Source of the DNA: Streptomonospora litoralis
GTDB taxonomy: Bacteria; Actinomycetota; Actinomycetes; Streptosporangiales; Streptosporangiaceae
Direction: 5' to 3'
Length of the DNA stretch: 64,000 nucleotides
Assembly (NCBI RefSeq): GCF_004323735.1
Contig: NZ_CP036455.1
Span: forward strand, 1,979,101 to 2,043,100
Part shown: one piece after another, positions 23,919 to 32,617 of the stretch
Layout of the letters: each line of letters starts with the position of its first letter
How positions within the stretch are numbered: the first letter of the stretch is position 1
Position numbers and translations under genes: made by a program
The notes under the pieces: generated by a model
Databases searched by the model: none
Seen by the model: the letters and a program-made list of their open reading frames with translations, nothing else
What the model was told of the DNA's origin: nothing

Positions 23919-25199
23919 ATGACCAGCGATGCGCAGCGGTTCGACGAGGAGGAGTTGGACGTCCAGCGCTCCCTCTCGGCGCTGCGGTTGATGGCCGATG
24001 TCAGTACGGTGCTCGGCAGCAGCCTGGACAGTGAAGACGTACTGCGCCGGCTGGCCCGGCTGCTGGTGCCCGCGCTGGCCGACTGGTGTTCCGCGTGCCG
24101 GATCGACGGCGGGGTGCGCCGGGTGGCCGTGGTGCACCGGGATCCCGAAGTGGAGGCGCCGCCCGGCGCGGAGGGGCCGCTGCCCGAACCCGATCCGGTC
24201 TCGAAGAGCCCGGTGGAGCGGGTGATGATCGGGGAGGGTCCGCTCGTCGTCACCGACGAGCCCGAGCCCGACAGCGCGCTCTCCCGTGAGCACCGGGAGT
24301 TGACCGACGCGCTCGGCCGCCGCACGGAGATCCTCGTGCCGCTGCAGGCGCGGCGGCGGGTGCTGGGCGTGCTGAGCCTCATGCGCACCGCGCCGGAGCG
24401 CACCGTGAACGACGACGACTTGGTGCTCGTGGAGGATCTGGCCCACCGTGCCGCGCTGGCCCTGGACAACGCGCTGCTGTACGCCGCCCAGCGTGACGCC
24501 GCGCAGAACTTCCAGCGTGCGCTGCTGCCCGAGTTGCCCGAGCCCGACTCCCTGCACATGGCCGCCCGCTACGCCCCTGCCCACGAGGGCGCCGAGGTGG
24601 GCGGCGACTGGTACGACGCCTTCGTGCTGCCCGACGGGGTCACGGCGCTGGCCATCGGCGATGTCAGCGGCCACGACCTGGCGGCCGCGGTGCAGATGTC
24701 GCGGATGCAGAGCATGCTGCGCACGCTGGCCTGGGACCACCAGGAGCCGCCGAGCGCGATTCTGCGCCGCCTCGACGGGCTGCTGGAGTTCGTATCGGCG
24801 CAGACGGCCACCGCCGTGTTCGGGCGCATCGAAGGCGAGCGCGGCGGTCCCCACTACTTCCACTGGAGCAACGCCGGCCACTTCCCGCCGCTGCTGGTCA
24901 CCGAGGACGGCCAAACGCGCTTCCTGGAGTCGGGGCACGACGTGCTGCTGGGTGTCGGGCGCGGCTGGGAGCGCATCGACACCCGGGAGGAGCTGCCGCC
25001 CGGGGCGAAGCTGCTCCTGTACACCGACGGCCTGGTGGAGCGCCGCGGCGAGGAGATCGACCGCGGCATGGTGCGCCTGCGCCGGGAGGCCGCACACTAC
25101 GCCGGCGAATCCGTGGACGCCCTCTGCGACGGCCTGCTGGAGAACCTCCCCGAATCCGCCGAGGACGACGTCGTCCTGCTCGCCGTGCGCATCCCGTGA
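23919..25199 (+). CDS. GAF-SpoIIE (PP2C-type) phosphatase
   Basis: 426 residues from ATG 23919 with a GAGGAGGTG ribosome-binding site. Residues about 15-190 form a GAF sensory domain; residues about 215-425 are the SpoIIE/RsbU phosphatase with AEVGGDWYDAFVLPDG (metal-binding aspartate), AIGDVSGHDLAAA, SNAGHFPPLLV, LLLYTDGLVERR and the final EDDVVLLAVR. The family dephosphorylates anti-anti-sigma factors and so opposes kinases like the broken anti-sigma protein 2 kb away; a functional link is possible but not shown. No membrane segment is present. Confidence 0.93.
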   Translation: MTSDAQRFDEEELDVQRSLSALRLMADVSTVLGSSLDSEDVLRRLARLLVPALADWCSACRIDGGVRRVAVVHRDPEVEAPPGAEGPLPEPDPVSKSPVERVMIGEGPLVVTDEPEPDSALSREHRELTDALGRRTEILVPLQARRRVLGVLSLMRTAPERTVNDDDLVLVEDLAHRAALALDNALLYAAQRDAAQNFQRALLPELPEPDSLHMAARYAPAHEGAEVGGDWYDAFVLPDGVTALAIGDVSGHDLAAAVQMSRMQSMLRTLAWDHQEPPSAILRRLDGLLEFVSAQTATAVFGRIEGERGGPHYFHWSNAGHFPPLLVTEDGQTRFLESGHDVLLGVGRGWERIDTREELPPGAKLLLYTDGLVERRGEEIDRGMVRLRREAAHYAGESVDALCDGLLENLPESAEDDVVLLAVRIP

Positions 25200-25266
25200 C
25201 CGGACGCCGGGCCAAGCGCAGTCCGGAAGACGGCATCCCGCGGTACGCCTGCTAGCGTGACCGGCT

Positions 25267-25725
25267 ATGCGGATCGGGACGGCGGTGGCCGGGGGGATGA
25301 CGGCTCTCGCGGTCGCCGGGTGGATCGGGTCGGCGCACGTGCTCACCCCGGCGGACGAATTCCACCGGATCGAAGGACTGGCCTCCATCCAGCTCCTCTC
25401 CTTCGAGCGAGGGCGGCACGGCGGACAGCCCTACGCTTCCTGGGCGCTTTCGGTGATCAACACCTCCGACTCGACGCTGCACCTGTCGCCGCGGACCACC
25501 TGCCGGGTGGGCCTGTTCCTCCCGCGGACGACCGGCCACGTTCCGGCGGTCGACGAGGCCGACGGGGCGGAGCTGAGCCTCCCCGCGGGTCTGGCTACGT
25601 CGTTGCGCGGGACCTGCGTCATGCCCGAGGGCGAGGACCGGTTCTTCTACTCCGTCCAGCTGTCCGACGACGCCGACTCCCCGCTCGGCTCGACGTTCGT
25701 CTTCCACGGAGAGATGCAGGTCTGA
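25267..25725 (+). CDS. Secreted or membrane-anchored hypothetical protein
   Basis: 152 residues. The N-terminus MRIGTAVAGGMTALAVAGWIG is a signal peptide or uncleaved anchor; the rest is a small beta-rich extracytoplasmic domain with two cysteines (TTCRVGL and GTCVMPEG) placed to form a disulfide. The pattern of a single DUF4352-like beta sandwich is possible, but I do not recognise the family. A TAGCGT box 15 bases before the ATG could be the -10 of a near-leaderless transcript. Confidence 0.6.
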   Translation: MRIGTAVAGGMTALAVAGWIGSAHVLTPADEFHRIEGLASIQLLSFERGRHGGQPYASWALSVINTSDSTLHLSPRTTCRVGLFLPRTTGHVPAVDEADGAELSLPAGLATSLRGTCVMPEGEDRFFYSVQLSDDADSPLGSTFVFHGEMQV

Positions 25726-25834
25726 CGTCGGACGTATCACCCGGTCTACGCGGTAGCGAACCCTCTCCGCCGGTTAGCGGAGGTGCCGAGAATCATCGCC
25801 GCGGCCTGCGGGACACGCAGTCCAACAGGGGGAG

Positions 25835-26707
25835 ATGAACATGACCGGCACAGTGGCCGTTACCGGGGTGACCGGCGAGCTCGGTAGCCGGATCGCGGCG
25901 CGGCTCGCCGAAGCCGACGTTCCGCAGTTGCTCGTCGGCCGCGATCCCGGGCGAATACCTCTGCTGCCCGGTGCGGAGGCCCGGGGGCCGGCCGCCTATG
26001 ACGAGCGGGACGCCATGCGCGCGGCACTCGAAGGCGCGTCGACGCTGGTGCTGGTCTCCGGCCGCCCGCTGGGCAGGCGGCTGGAGGAGCACGCGACCGC
26101 GGTGGAGGCCGGGATCGAGGCCGGGGTGCGGCGCGTGCTCTACGTCTCGCTGCTGGGCGCCTCGGTGACCGCGACCTACCGCAACGCTCGCGACCACTGG
26201 TTGACGGAGCTGTTCCTCGCCGATCGGGGGATCCGGTACACCGTCTTCCGCCCCGCGTTCTACGCCCCCACCCCGGCCGCGCTCGCCGACGACCGGCTCC
26301 GCGTGCGCGGCCCCGGCGGGACCGGACGGACCGCCTTCGTCGCCCACGACGACATCGCCGACGTGATCGCGGCCGTCGCCGCGGCCGACGCCGACACGCG
26401 GCACGACGGGGCGGTGCTCGACGTCACCGGCCCCGAGTCGCTCACCCTGGAGGAGGCCGTATCGCAGATCGCCGCCGCCACCGGACGCCCGTACGGCTAT
26501 GAGCCCGAGACCCTGGAAGAGGCCTTCGCGCGGCGCCTGCGCGACGGCGTCCGCGGCGTGCAGATCGAAAGCTGGCTCTCCTGGTACCAGGCCATCGCGC
26601 GCGGCGACCTCGACACGGTGACCGACGTGGTCCCGCGGATCACCGGCAAACCCGCCACCCCGGTCCGCGACATCGGCTGGTGGCCGGAGCCGAACGTCGC
26701 CCGGTGA
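25835..26707 (+). CDS. NmrA-like NAD(P)-binding protein
   Basis: 290 residues. The start VAVTGVTGELGSRIAARLAE is the Rossmann NAD(P) motif of the NmrA/QOR2 (YtfG-like) atypical SDR group. There is no YxxxK catalytic pair in the usual place, in keeping with redox sensors or quinone reductases of this branch. ARNARDHWLTELFLADRGIRYTVFRPAFY-type features (here HWLTELFLADRGIRYTVFR) match the family. It converges on a TetR gene with only 18 bases between. Confidence 0.87.
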   Translation: MNMTGTVAVTGVTGELGSRIAARLAEADVPQLLVGRDPGRIPLLPGAEARGPAAYDERDAMRAALEGASTLVLVSGRPLGRRLEEHATAVEAGIEAGVRRVLYVSLLGASVTATYRNARDHWLTELFLADRGIRYTVFRPAFYAPTPAALADDRLRVRGPGGTGRTAFVAHDDIADVIAAVAAADADTRHDGAVLDVTGPESLTLEEAVSQIAAATGRPYGYEPETLEEAFARRLRDGVRGVQIESWLSWYQAIARGDLDTVTDVVPRITGKPATPVRDIGWWPEPNVAR

Positions 26708-26725
26708 CCTCCGCGACCGGCGGCG

Positions 26726-27412
26726 TCAGCCCTTGCGCGCCGCCATCGCCTCGATGCCGGAGAGCAGCAGGTCGAGGCCGAAGGAGAAGTAGGTCTCCGT
26801 GTCGACGCCTTCGCTGAGCGGTGCCGCGGCGCCGATCAGCCGCGGATAGCGCTCGGGCGACAGCGACTCCAGGAAGAGCCGCGCGCGCCGCCGCGCGTCG
26901 GCGGCCCCGTCGGGCTCCTCCCCGGTGACCACTCCGGGCTGCCCGCTCACGAGGTTGGCGAGGCTGCTGAGGGCGTGGCGGGCGAGCTGGGTCGCCTCCG
27001 CCGGATCGAATCCGGCCTGCCCGAGCACGTCCAGAGCGGTCTCCGTCAGCCGCAGGCCGCTCTCGGAGGCGACGGTGCGGTTCGCGAGGAGGGGCGCCGC
27101 GGCGGGGTGGGTCCGCATCGCGCCGAGGACGGCCCGCAGCAGCGCCCGCAACTGCTCGTACCAGGCCGCGGAGGCGTCCACCGAGAGGTCGATCTCCTCG
27201 ACGACCCGCGCGGCTACGGCCCCGAGCAGTTCGTCCTTACTGCTGAAGTGCCAGTACAAGGCCATGGGTGTCACGCCCAGCTCCTTGGCCAGCCGCCGGA
27301 TCGTCACCGCCTGGAGCCCCGCCGAGTCGGCGAGCGACAGGGCCTCCTGGGCCACGGCCGCCGGCGTGAGGTGCGTTTTCGGGGGCGCGCCCCGGCGTTC
27401 TTCCGCTGCCAT
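26726..27412 (-). CDS. TetR-family regulator with TetR_C_1-like C-terminus
   Basis: 228 residues. The helix-turn-helix (VTIRRLAKELGVTPMALYWHF, given to 20 residues as TIRRLAKELGVTPMALYWHF) is close to classical TetR. The C-terminal domain is the type found in tetracycline-repressor relatives (LSSLANLVSGQPGVVTGEE; final FSFGLDLLLSGIEAMAARKG). It is divergent from the deazaflavin nitroreductase gene, and a 30-bp near-perfect palindrome lies between them. Confidence 0.9.
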   Translation of the reverse strand: MAAEERRGAPPKTHLTPAAVAQEALSLADSAGLQAVTIRRLAKELGVTPMALYWHFSSKDELLGAVAARVVEEIDLSVDASAAWYEQLRALLRAVLGAMRTHPAAAPLLANRTVASESGLRLTETALDVLGQAGFDPAEATQLARHALSSLANLVSGQPGVVTGEEPDGAADARRRARLFLESLSPERYPRLIGAAAPLSEGVDTETYFSFGLDLLLSGIEAMAARKG

Positions 27413-27440
27413 GCAAGCACTATACGACGTACAGGGAAAT

Positions 27441-27470
27441 CATGTACGGTGTACATGTACGCCGTACATG
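27441..27470. promoter_or_regulatory. 30-bp palindromic operator between tetR and the DDN gene
   Basis: The half site CATGTACGGTGTACA is followed by its complement with one mismatch in 15; an extra GACGTACA half site lies at 27425-27432. The site is rich in GTAC steps and stands between the divergent starts at 27412 and 27492. It is the obvious operator for the adjacent TetR protein. Confidence 0.75.
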
Positions 27471-27491
27471 AGAATGCGGGTAGAACGCGCC

Positions 27492-27950
27492 ATGAGCCTG
27501 AAGAGCTGGTATTACCGCGGCGGGCGCCCCAACAGGGTGGCGCGCGCGCTGGACCGGTGGACCTCCGCGCTGTACGGGCTCGGGATCGCCCCCGACTACC
27601 TGGTCGCCGTCGAGACGACCGGCCGGCGCACCGGGCGGACCATCACCCTGCCGCTCGTCATGGCCCTCGTCGGAGAAGAGCGCTACCTGGTCGCCATGCT
27701 GGGAGAGGGCGCGAACTGGGTGGCCAACGTGCGGGCGGCGGATGGAAGGGTGACGCTGCGCCACGGGCGGCGCGAGCACGTGCTGCTGGAGGAGGTGCCC
27801 CCGGAGTCGCGCGGAGCGGTGCTCAAGGCCTACCTGCGCCGGGCGCCCAACGCGAGGGGGCACATCCCCGTCGGCGAGGACGCACCTGCCGCGGAGTTCG
27901 AACGCGTCGCCCACCGGTTCCCCGTGTTCCGGGTCGCGACGCCGGGATGA
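27492..27950 (+). CDS. Deazaflavin (F420)-dependent nitroreductase family protein
   Basis: 152 residues from ATG 27492; two earlier in-frame ATGs at 27468 and 27474 touch or follow directly on the operator and are less likely. The DDN/pfam04075 signature is visible: ETTGRRTGRTITLPLVMALVGEERYLVAMLGEGANWVANVRAA, i.e. GRRTGR followed by the ANWVANVRA motif. Members reduce or bind cofactor F420H2 or related substrates. It is regulated by the divergent TetR. A hairpin follows about 100 bases after the stop. Confidence 0.85.
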   Translation: MSLKSWYYRGGRPNRVARALDRWTSALYGLGIAPDYLVAVETTGRRTGRTITLPLVMALVGEERYLVAMLGEGANWVANVRAADGRVTLRHGRREHVLLEEVPPESRGAVLKAYLRRAPNARGHIPVGEDAPAAEFERVAHRFPVFRVATPG

Positions 27951-28049
27951 GCCGCGGCGCGCCCGCCGCCCCCGCGCCCCCGGCGGTCCGCCGGGAAACG
28001 TCACACCCCGATGCGAACGTGTCATCCGTGCCCGGCTTGGAGCGGTGGT

Positions 28050-28105
28050 CGGGGCGCACAGTCGGCCTGCCGGCGGGGGACGGAACCGTCGGCAGGCACG
28101 CCCCG
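28050..28105 (+). terminator. Two-part hairpin after the DDN gene
   Basis: Outer stem CGGGGCG (28050-28056) / CGCCCCG (28099-28105) encloses inner stem GCCTGCCG (28065-28072) / CGGCAGGC (28090-28097). It lies before the repeat cluster and could end transcription from the DDN gene. Confidence 0.4.
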
Positions 28106-28156
28106 CTCCAGGCGCGGGCGAGGCGGCCGCACTCCCGCCAGCCGCGTTACCAACCT

Positions 28157-28473
28157 CCCGGGGCATCACATCTAGCCGTGTTCGCCGTCCTCGGCGCTGC
28201 TTTTCCGTAAGATCACCCGTCGTCTTGGCAGGCCAACAAGGCCGCACAGCAGACCCGAGCCGCCGATCCGCCAGGAGCGCCACCGGCGGGCACCCGATCC
28301 GTTGGGCGCGGGCGCCACCCCTCGCCGACCACCGCGACCGGCGGGCACGCGGCCCGGTGGGCGCGGGCCCGGCCATCCGCCGTGCTCGCTGCCGTCTTCC
28401 CGTCGAGTTCGCCCGACACCCGGCAGACCAACAAGGCCGCCCAGCAGACCGGCGTTCTTAAACAGGACTTAGC
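28157..28473 (+). repeat. Cluster of ~130-nt repeats next to the helicase gene
   Basis: Core 1 occurs at 28227 (GGCAGGCCAACAAGGCC) and 28422 (GGCAGACCAACAAGGCC); core 2 occurs near 28272 (CACCGGCGGGCACCCGATCC) and 28330 (GACCGGCGGGCACGCGGCCC). Core 2 to core 1 spacing is again about 90 bases. The cluster ends at the border GTTCTTAAACAGGACTTAGC (28454-28473), nearly identical to that at 20316-20335, and this border contains the stop codon of the minus-strand helicase gene. The gap 27951-28468 holds no gene. Confidence 0.65.
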
Positions 28474-30214
28474 CGACGTCCTTGGCGTCGCGGCGGACCA
28501 CCGTCTTGCGGCCCTTGATGGTGGTGTTCTGCAGCGCGGAGATCACGTCGTCGGCGGCTTGCGAGGGCACCTCCACCAGGGAGAAGCGCTCGGCGATCTC
28601 GATCGCGCCGATGTCGCGGCCGCGCAGTTCCGACTCCCCGGTGATCGCGCCGACGAGGTCCTGCGGGCGCACCCGGGCGCCGCGGCCCGCGCCGATGAAC
28701 AGGCGCGACATCCCGCCGGCGGGCGCGCGGCCGCCGCGCTGCTCGCGGCGTTCGCCCCGCTCGCCGCGGTCCCCGCGATCTCCGCGCTGGTCTCGCCGAC
28801 CGCCGTCGCGCCGCCCGCGGCCCTTGTCCTTCTGCTCGGGCTTGATGCTGACCTCGGGGATCTCCACGTCGTCGTCGACCGGGTTCTGCGACTCGTGGGC
28901 CAGCTTGACCGCCGCCAGCGCCACCTCCATCACGTCGAACTCGTCGGCCAGCGACTCCACCACCACCCGCATGTGCTCGCGGTCGTCCTCGGCCTCCTCG
29001 TCCAGCAGGGTCTCGCGCAGCGCGGCGCTGGTCAGCTCCAGCCGCCGGGCGCGGGCGTCGGCGATCGTGGGGATCTTCTCCACGTTGATCGTGTAGTCGG
29101 TGGCGCGCCGGATGCTCTTCAGCATGCGGTGTTCGCGCGGCTCGACCAGGGTGATGGCGACCCCCTCGCGCCCGGCCCGGCCGACCCGGCCCACGCGGTG
29201 CACGTAGGAGTCCGGGGCCGAAGGCACGTTGTAGTTGAGCACGTGGGTCAGGTGCTCGACGTCGAGCCCGCGCGCGGCCACGTCGGTGGCGATCACCAGG
29301 TCCGTGGTGCCGCTGCGCAGCCGGCCCATGGTGCGGTCGCGCTGCTCCTGGCTCATCCCGCCGTGCAGCGCCTCGGCGCGGTGGCCGCGGCCGTTGAGCA
29401 CCTCGGTGAGCTGGTCGACCTCCTCGCGGGTGCGGCAGAACACGATCGCTGCCGTGGGCGACTCCACGTCCAGGATGCGCCCGATCGCGGCGGGCTTGTG
29501 CGCGCGCGGCACCACGTAGGCGCTTTGGCGCACCAGCGGCGCCTCGCCGACTGCGCGGGTCTCGCGGGCGATCTGGATGCGCACCGGATCGGTCAGGTTG
29601 CCTCCGGCCATCCGCTCGATGCGCGGCGGCATGGTCGCCGAGAACAGCACGGTCTGGCAGTCCTGCGGGATCTCCTCCAGGATCGCCTCGATGTCCTCGG
29701 CGAAGCCCATGTCGAACATTTCGTCGGCCTCGTCCAGCACCGTCATCCGCAGCCCGCTCAGGCTCAGCGTGCCGCGGCCCAGGTGGTCCAGCGCGCGGCC
29801 GGGCGTCGCCACGACCACGTCGACGCCGCGCTCCAGGCCGCGGATCTGGCGGCCGATGGGCTGGCCGCCGTAGACCGGCAGGACCCGCACGCCCAGGTCG
29901 CGGCCGTAGCGGTGCACGGCCTCGCAGACCTGCACGGCCAGCTCCCGGGTGGGCACCAGCACCAGCGACATCGGCTCCAGACCTTCGCGGTCCTGCTCCA
30001 TGCGCTCCAGGATCGGCAGCGCGAACGCCGCCGTCTTGCCGGTGCCGGTGGCGGCCTGGCCCAGCAGGTCGCGGCCCTCGACCAGCGGCGGAATGGCCTC
30101 GCGCTGAATGGGAGTGGGCTCCTCGTAGCCCAGCCGGGACAGCGCGTCGAGAAGCTCCCCCCGCAGCGGCAGGTCGGTGAAACCGGGGGCGGTTTCGGTG
30201 GCGTCGGTGGCCAT
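28469..30214 (-). CDS. deaD: DEAD-box ATP-dependent RNA helicase (DeaD/CsdA type)
   Basis: 581 residues from ATG 30214, with GAGGAG seven bases upstream; longer readings are not needed. Motifs in order: Q motif PTPIQREAIPPLV, motif I AATGTGKTAAFALP, Ia PTRELAVQV, II VLDEADEMFDMGF, III FSATMPP, IV VFCRTREEVDQL, V DVAARGLDVEHL and VI HRVGRVGRAGREG. Then a basic Arg/Gly/Asp-rich stretch (about residues 455-505) and a C-terminal DbpA-type RNA-binding domain ending KTVVRRDAKDVG. Cold-shock and ribosome-assembly roles are known for this group. Its stop codon lies within the border of a dispersed repeat. Confidence 0.96.
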   Translation of the reverse strand: MATDATETAPGFTDLPLRGELLDALSRLGYEEPTPIQREAIPPLVEGRDLLGQAATGTGKTAAFALPILERMEQDREGLEPMSLVLVPTRELAVQVCEAVHRYGRDLGVRVLPVYGGQPIGRQIRGLERGVDVVVATPGRALDHLGRGTLSLSGLRMTVLDEADEMFDMGFAEDIEAILEEIPQDCQTVLFSATMPPRIERMAGGNLTDPVRIQIARETRAVGEAPLVRQSAYVVPRAHKPAAIGRILDVESPTAAIVFCRTREEVDQLTEVLNGRGHRAEALHGGMSQEQRDRTMGRLRSGTTDLVIATDVAARGLDVEHLTHVLNYNVPSAPDSYVHRVGRVGRAGREGVAITLVEPREHRMLKSIRRATDYTINVEKIPTIADARARRLELTSAALRETLLDEEAEDDREHMRVVVESLADEFDVMEVALAAVKLAHESQNPVDDDVEIPEVSIKPEQKDKGRGRRDGGRRDQRGDRGDRGERGERREQRGGRAPAGGMSRLFIGAGRGARVRPQDLVGAITGESELRGRDIGAIEIAERFSLVEVPSQAADDVISALQNTTIKGRKTVVRRDAKDVG

Positions 30215-30418
30215 GCGGGACTCCTCATGCGAAATGTTTCGGTGTGCTTGCCGAGCGGTCTCGGCGCGGTCGGGGCGAAGCTTCGGCGTGGCCGCCGATG
30301 CGGGCGGCGCGGGGCGCCGCCTGGAATGCTCCCATTCCCCGAGGGGAGCGCCGACCACGGGCGAGCCCCGGCGGACACGCTGAGCGCCCGCGGGTACCGC
30401 TGCCCTCGCGCCGCGACG

Positions 30419-31354
30419 CTACGCCTCGGCGGTCGGCGACATGACTCCGTCGGACCGGGCGGCGCCGCGGCAGAAGCGCAGAAACTCCTCGGCGCGGCGG
30501 TTCAGGCGCACGGCGCGCGGCCACGCCAGCAGTACCGCTTCGGCGTCCACCGGCTCGGCGATCTCCTTGACGGCGACCCGGAACCCCTCGTACGTGCGGT
30601 CGTTGGCCGGTCGCTGTACCAAGATGCTATACCCCAGCCCGCGCCCCACCAGCGCTCGGGCGACCTCGTAGGTTCCCGGGCGGTAGCTCACCCTCGGCAC
30701 CATCCCGAACCGGTGGCACAGTCCCAGCGAGTGGTGCGAACTGGGCGGGGCGTCCAGCAGCACCATCGGCTCCTCGGCGACGTCGTGCAGCGACACGGCG
30801 GGGCGATCGGCCAGCGGGTGGTCGGCCGCAAGCAGGATGTGCGGGCGCACGGAGAACAGTTCGGCGCGCGCCATCTCCGGGAGCACGTCCATGTCGTAGA
30901 TCACTGCCAGATCCAGTTCGCCGCTGAGCAGCCGGCGTTGCAGCACATCCTGGGTGTCCTCGGTGAAGTCCACGGTCAGTCCGGGGTGCAGCGCGGAGAA
31001 GCCCTGCAGCAGCGGCGGCAGCACCGTGGGGGCCATGGTGACGAAGCAGCCCACGGACAGCACCCCGGTCAGCGGTCCCTCGCCCGCACTGGCCTCGCCC
31101 TCCAGGTCCTCGGCCTGGCGCAGCAGCTGACGGGCGCGGCGCAGCACCTGGTTGCCCGTCGGGGTCAGGGTGATGCCGTGCGATTTGCGGCGCACGCACA
31201 GCTGCACCTTCAGCGCGCGTTCCAGGTCGTTGAGCGCCAGCGACACCGCCGGCTGGGAGATGTGCAGACGCTCGGCCGCCGCGCTGATGGTGCCGGTCTC
31301 GGCGATGGCGACGAAGTAGGAGAGCTGGCGCAGGGAGAACCGCGGAGCCTTCAT
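30419..31354 (-). CDS. LysR-family regulator of the homogentisate operon (predicted)
   Basis: 311 residues from ATG 31354 (a TTG 24 bases upstream is less likely). The winged helix is at residues 8-65 (RQLSYFVAIAETGTISAAAE, HISQPAVSLALNDLERAL); the rest is a periplasmic-binding-like effector domain starting GPLTGVLSVGCFVTMAPTVL. It is divergent from the aromatic catabolic operon beginning at 31629, and a small inverted repeat lies in the shared region, so activation by a pathway intermediate is likely. This is inferred from layout. Confidence 0.9.
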   Translation of the reverse strand: MKAPRFSLRQLSYFVAIAETGTISAAAERLHISQPAVSLALNDLERALKVQLCVRRKSHGITLTPTGNQVLRRARQLLRQAEDLEGEASAGEGPLTGVLSVGCFVTMAPTVLPPLLQGFSALHPGLTVDFTEDTQDVLQRRLLSGELDLAVIYDMDVLPEMARAELFSVRPHILLAADHPLADRPAVSLHDVAEEPMVLLDAPPSSHHSLGLCHRFGMVPRVSYRPGTYEVARALVGRGLGYSILVQRPANDRTYEGFRVAVKEIAEPVDAEAVLLAWPRAVRLNRRAEEFLRFCRGAARSDGVMSPTAEA

Positions 31355-31403
31355 AAGTTCCGTCAATGTCGCTCCCAAGTTTCCTATGCTTTATCAATGG
31401 CGT

Positions 31404-31417
31404 GAGTGGGATCACTC
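31404..31417. promoter_or_regulatory. Inverted repeat in the LysR/catabolic divergent promoter
   Basis: GAGTG-GGAT-CACTC lies 50 bases from the lysR start and 210 bases from the first catabolic gene. The region nearby (CTATGCTTTATCAATGG) is the only AT-richer part of the 274-base gap. LysR proteins usually bind such imperfect dyads. Confidence 0.4.
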
Positions 31418-31628
31418 TAGGGGGGAGCGGTGATCCGCCACACACCGGCCGCCGCAGCGGCGCGGCACGGGCGCCGGGCGGGCGCCGCGGCACCAACCGA
31501 CGCACCCGATGCCGACCCGCCCGCCGGCGGGCCGCCGACACCGACCACCGATTCCACTCACCGGAGGGGCCCGACCAGGGCGTGTTCTCCACCCGCCGGC
31601 CCGCCACGAGAAAAAGGAGGCAGCCGCC

Positions 31629-32591
31629 ATGGCAGCCAAACCCTTCGCGTCCTCGGCCGACCTCGGCGAGAAGCGGCAGAGCCTGGAGGTCCTCGCCGAC
31701 GGCGTCTACGCGCTGACCGCCGAAGGCGACCCCAACATCGGCGCGATCGAGGGCGAGGACTTCCTGGTCTGCTTCGAGGCGCTGGCCACCCCCACCGCCG
31801 CCCGCGAGTGGCTGGCCCGGCTGCGCGAGCACACCGACAAGCCCATCCGCTACCTGGTGCTGTCCCACTACCACGCGGTGCGGGTGCTGGGCGCCGACGC
31901 CTTCGACGCCGAGGTGATCATCGCCCACGAGAAGACCCGCGACCTCATCGCCGAACGCGGCGAGGCCGACTGGGCCAGCGAGTTCGGCCGCATGCCCCGC
32001 CTGGCCAAGGACCCCGACTCGGTGCCCGGCCTGACCTGGCCTACCCAGACCTTCTCCGACCGCGCCACGATCGAACTCGGCGGCGACCGCGGGCAGCTGG
32101 TGCTGCAGTACCTGGGCCGCGGCCACACCGAGGGCGACATCGTGGCCTGGCTGCCCGAGCAGCGCATCCTCTTCGCCGGAGACCTCGTCGAGGCCGAGGC
32201 CGCCCTCTACACCGGCGACGCCTTCCACCGCGACTGGGCCGGCGCCACCCTCGACGGTGTCGCCGCTCTGGGCGCCGAGGCGCTCGTCGGCGGACGCGGC
32301 CCCGTCACGCACGGCCGCGCCGCCGTCGACGCCGCCATCGCCCAGACCCGCGACTTCCTGCAGACGATGATCGCCGAGGTCGGCGCCGTCCACGAGCGCG
32401 GCGGCACCCTCAAGGAGGCCTTCGGCGCCGCCCACGCCGCGCTCGTGGACGGCTACGGCCACTGGCCCATCTTCGAGCACTGCCTGCCCTTCGACGTCTC
32501 GCGGCTGTGGGACGAACTGTCGGGCGTCGAGCGGCCCGTCATCTGGACCGCCGAGCGCGACCGCGAGGTCTGGGACCGGCTGCAGGGCTGA
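31629..32591 (+). CDS. MBL-fold metallo-hydrolase with an altered metal motif
   Basis: 320 residues with an AAAAGGAGG ribosome-binding site. The fold is indicated by the spacing of YLVLSHYHAVRVLGADAF (about residue 78), YLGRGHTEGDIVAWLPEQRI and LFAGDLVEAEAALYTGDA. The first motif is HYHAVR where canonical enzymes have HxHxDH, so the aspartate and third histidine are replaced by Val and Arg; the later His (GRGHTEGD) and Asp (AGDLV) are kept. First gene of the homogentisate operon. The substrate is unknown; mononuclear metal use or a non-classical reaction is possible. Confidence 0.85.
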   Translation: MAAKPFASSADLGEKRQSLEVLADGVYALTAEGDPNIGAIEGEDFLVCFEALATPTAAREWLARLREHTDKPIRYLVLSHYHAVRVLGADAFDAEVIIAHEKTRDLIAERGEADWASEFGRMPRLAKDPDSVPGLTWPTQTFSDRATIELGGDRGQLVLQYLGRGHTEGDIVAWLPEQRILFAGDLVEAEAALYTGDAFHRDWAGATLDGVAALGAEALVGGRGPVTHGRAAVDAAIAQTRDFLQTMIAEVGAVHERGGTLKEAFGAAHAALVDGYGHWPIFEHCLPFDVSRLWDELSGVERPVIWTAERDREVWDRLQG

Positions 32592-32617
32592 GCGCACCGC
32601 GATCGAAGGGAGGCGAC

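Noticed and set aside
31430-31628. Coding sequence between lysR and the MBL gene
   Set aside because: The open frames here are low-complexity and precede a strong ribosome-binding site at 31614-31620, so this is leader or promoter DNA.
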